Shown piece by piece: positions 63,901-64,000 of a stretch of 64,000 nt of DNA. Position 1 is the first letter of the stretch. The number at the start of each line of letters is the position of its first letter. The notes beneath the pieces are model-generated. The model was given only the letters and a program-made list of their open reading frames with translations, had not been told where the DNA came from and ran no database searches. Source of the DNA: Porphyra umbilicalis (taxonomy: Eukaryota; Rhodophyta; Bangiophyceae; Bangiales; Bangiaceae); assembly GCA_002049455.2 (NCBI GenBank), contig KV918819.1, positions 242,497 through 306,496 on the forward strand, given 5' to 3'. Position numbers and translations under genes: made by a program.

Positions 63901-64000
63901 CTTGGTGGAGCAGCAGGGGATAGGGCGTCGTCCCTTTCGAGGGACGCCTCTCCTCTCGCGAGCCCCGGCGACAACGGTGCGGACGCCCCTGACGGTTCAC

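Overview
This is eukaryotic nuclear DNA. The genes found are eukaryote-specific: an Enhancer-of-zeste histone methyltransferase, a Su(z)12-like PRC2 subunit, a Tousled-like kinase, a MEF2-type MADS-box gene with GT-AG introns, a TATDN1-type TatD nuclease and a zDHHC-type acyltransferase. The DNA is very GC-rich, most genes read as one long exon, proteins carry long Ala/Gly/Pro tracts, and genes are separated by kilobases of low-complexity or repetitive sequence. This fits a bangiophyte red alga of the Porphyra/Pyropia kind. That assignment is inference from style and gene content; no marker gene proves it.

Layout. 0-9.1 kb: a Tc1/mariner (IS630-type) transposase, GC-rich filler, then a 6-kb satellite of about 41 copies of a 143-bp unit. 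9.6-12.7 kb: the E(z) gene. 13-22.8 kb: weak candidates only (a frameshifted TPR-like frame, a small zinc-binding protein, a one-pass membrane frame) plus minisatellites. 22.8-27.8 kb: a repeat-containing hypothetical protein convergent with the Su(z)12 gene. 29.9-31.9 kb: a tandem duplication and the MADS-box gene. 33.3-39.1 kb: a diverged relative of the 143-bp satellite, a zinc-knuckle-like protein and a small acidic protein. 39.6-41.1 kb: a TA-flanked inverted-repeat element. 44.5-51.8 kb: the best gene block, holding the Tousled-like kinase, the TatD nuclease flanked by a large inverted repeat, and the acyltransferase. 53-61.4 kb: broken gene pieces, a second TA-flanked inverted-repeat element, and a region resembling transposon-associated MYB/SANT-like genes. 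61.7-64 kb: a long TG microsatellite, C-rich repeats and a probable 5' LTR.

How the genes relate. E(z) and Su(z)12 are obligate partners in Polycomb repressive complex 2 (H3K27 methylation), and here they lie about 13 kb apart. Tousled-like kinase acts on chromatin assembly factors such as Asf1 in other eukaryotes, and the MADS protein is a DNA-binding regulator. The window is therefore unusually rich in chromatin and transcription genes, embedded in repeats of the sort PRC2 silences. Linkage of the two PRC2 genes is seen directly; any functional meaning is inference.
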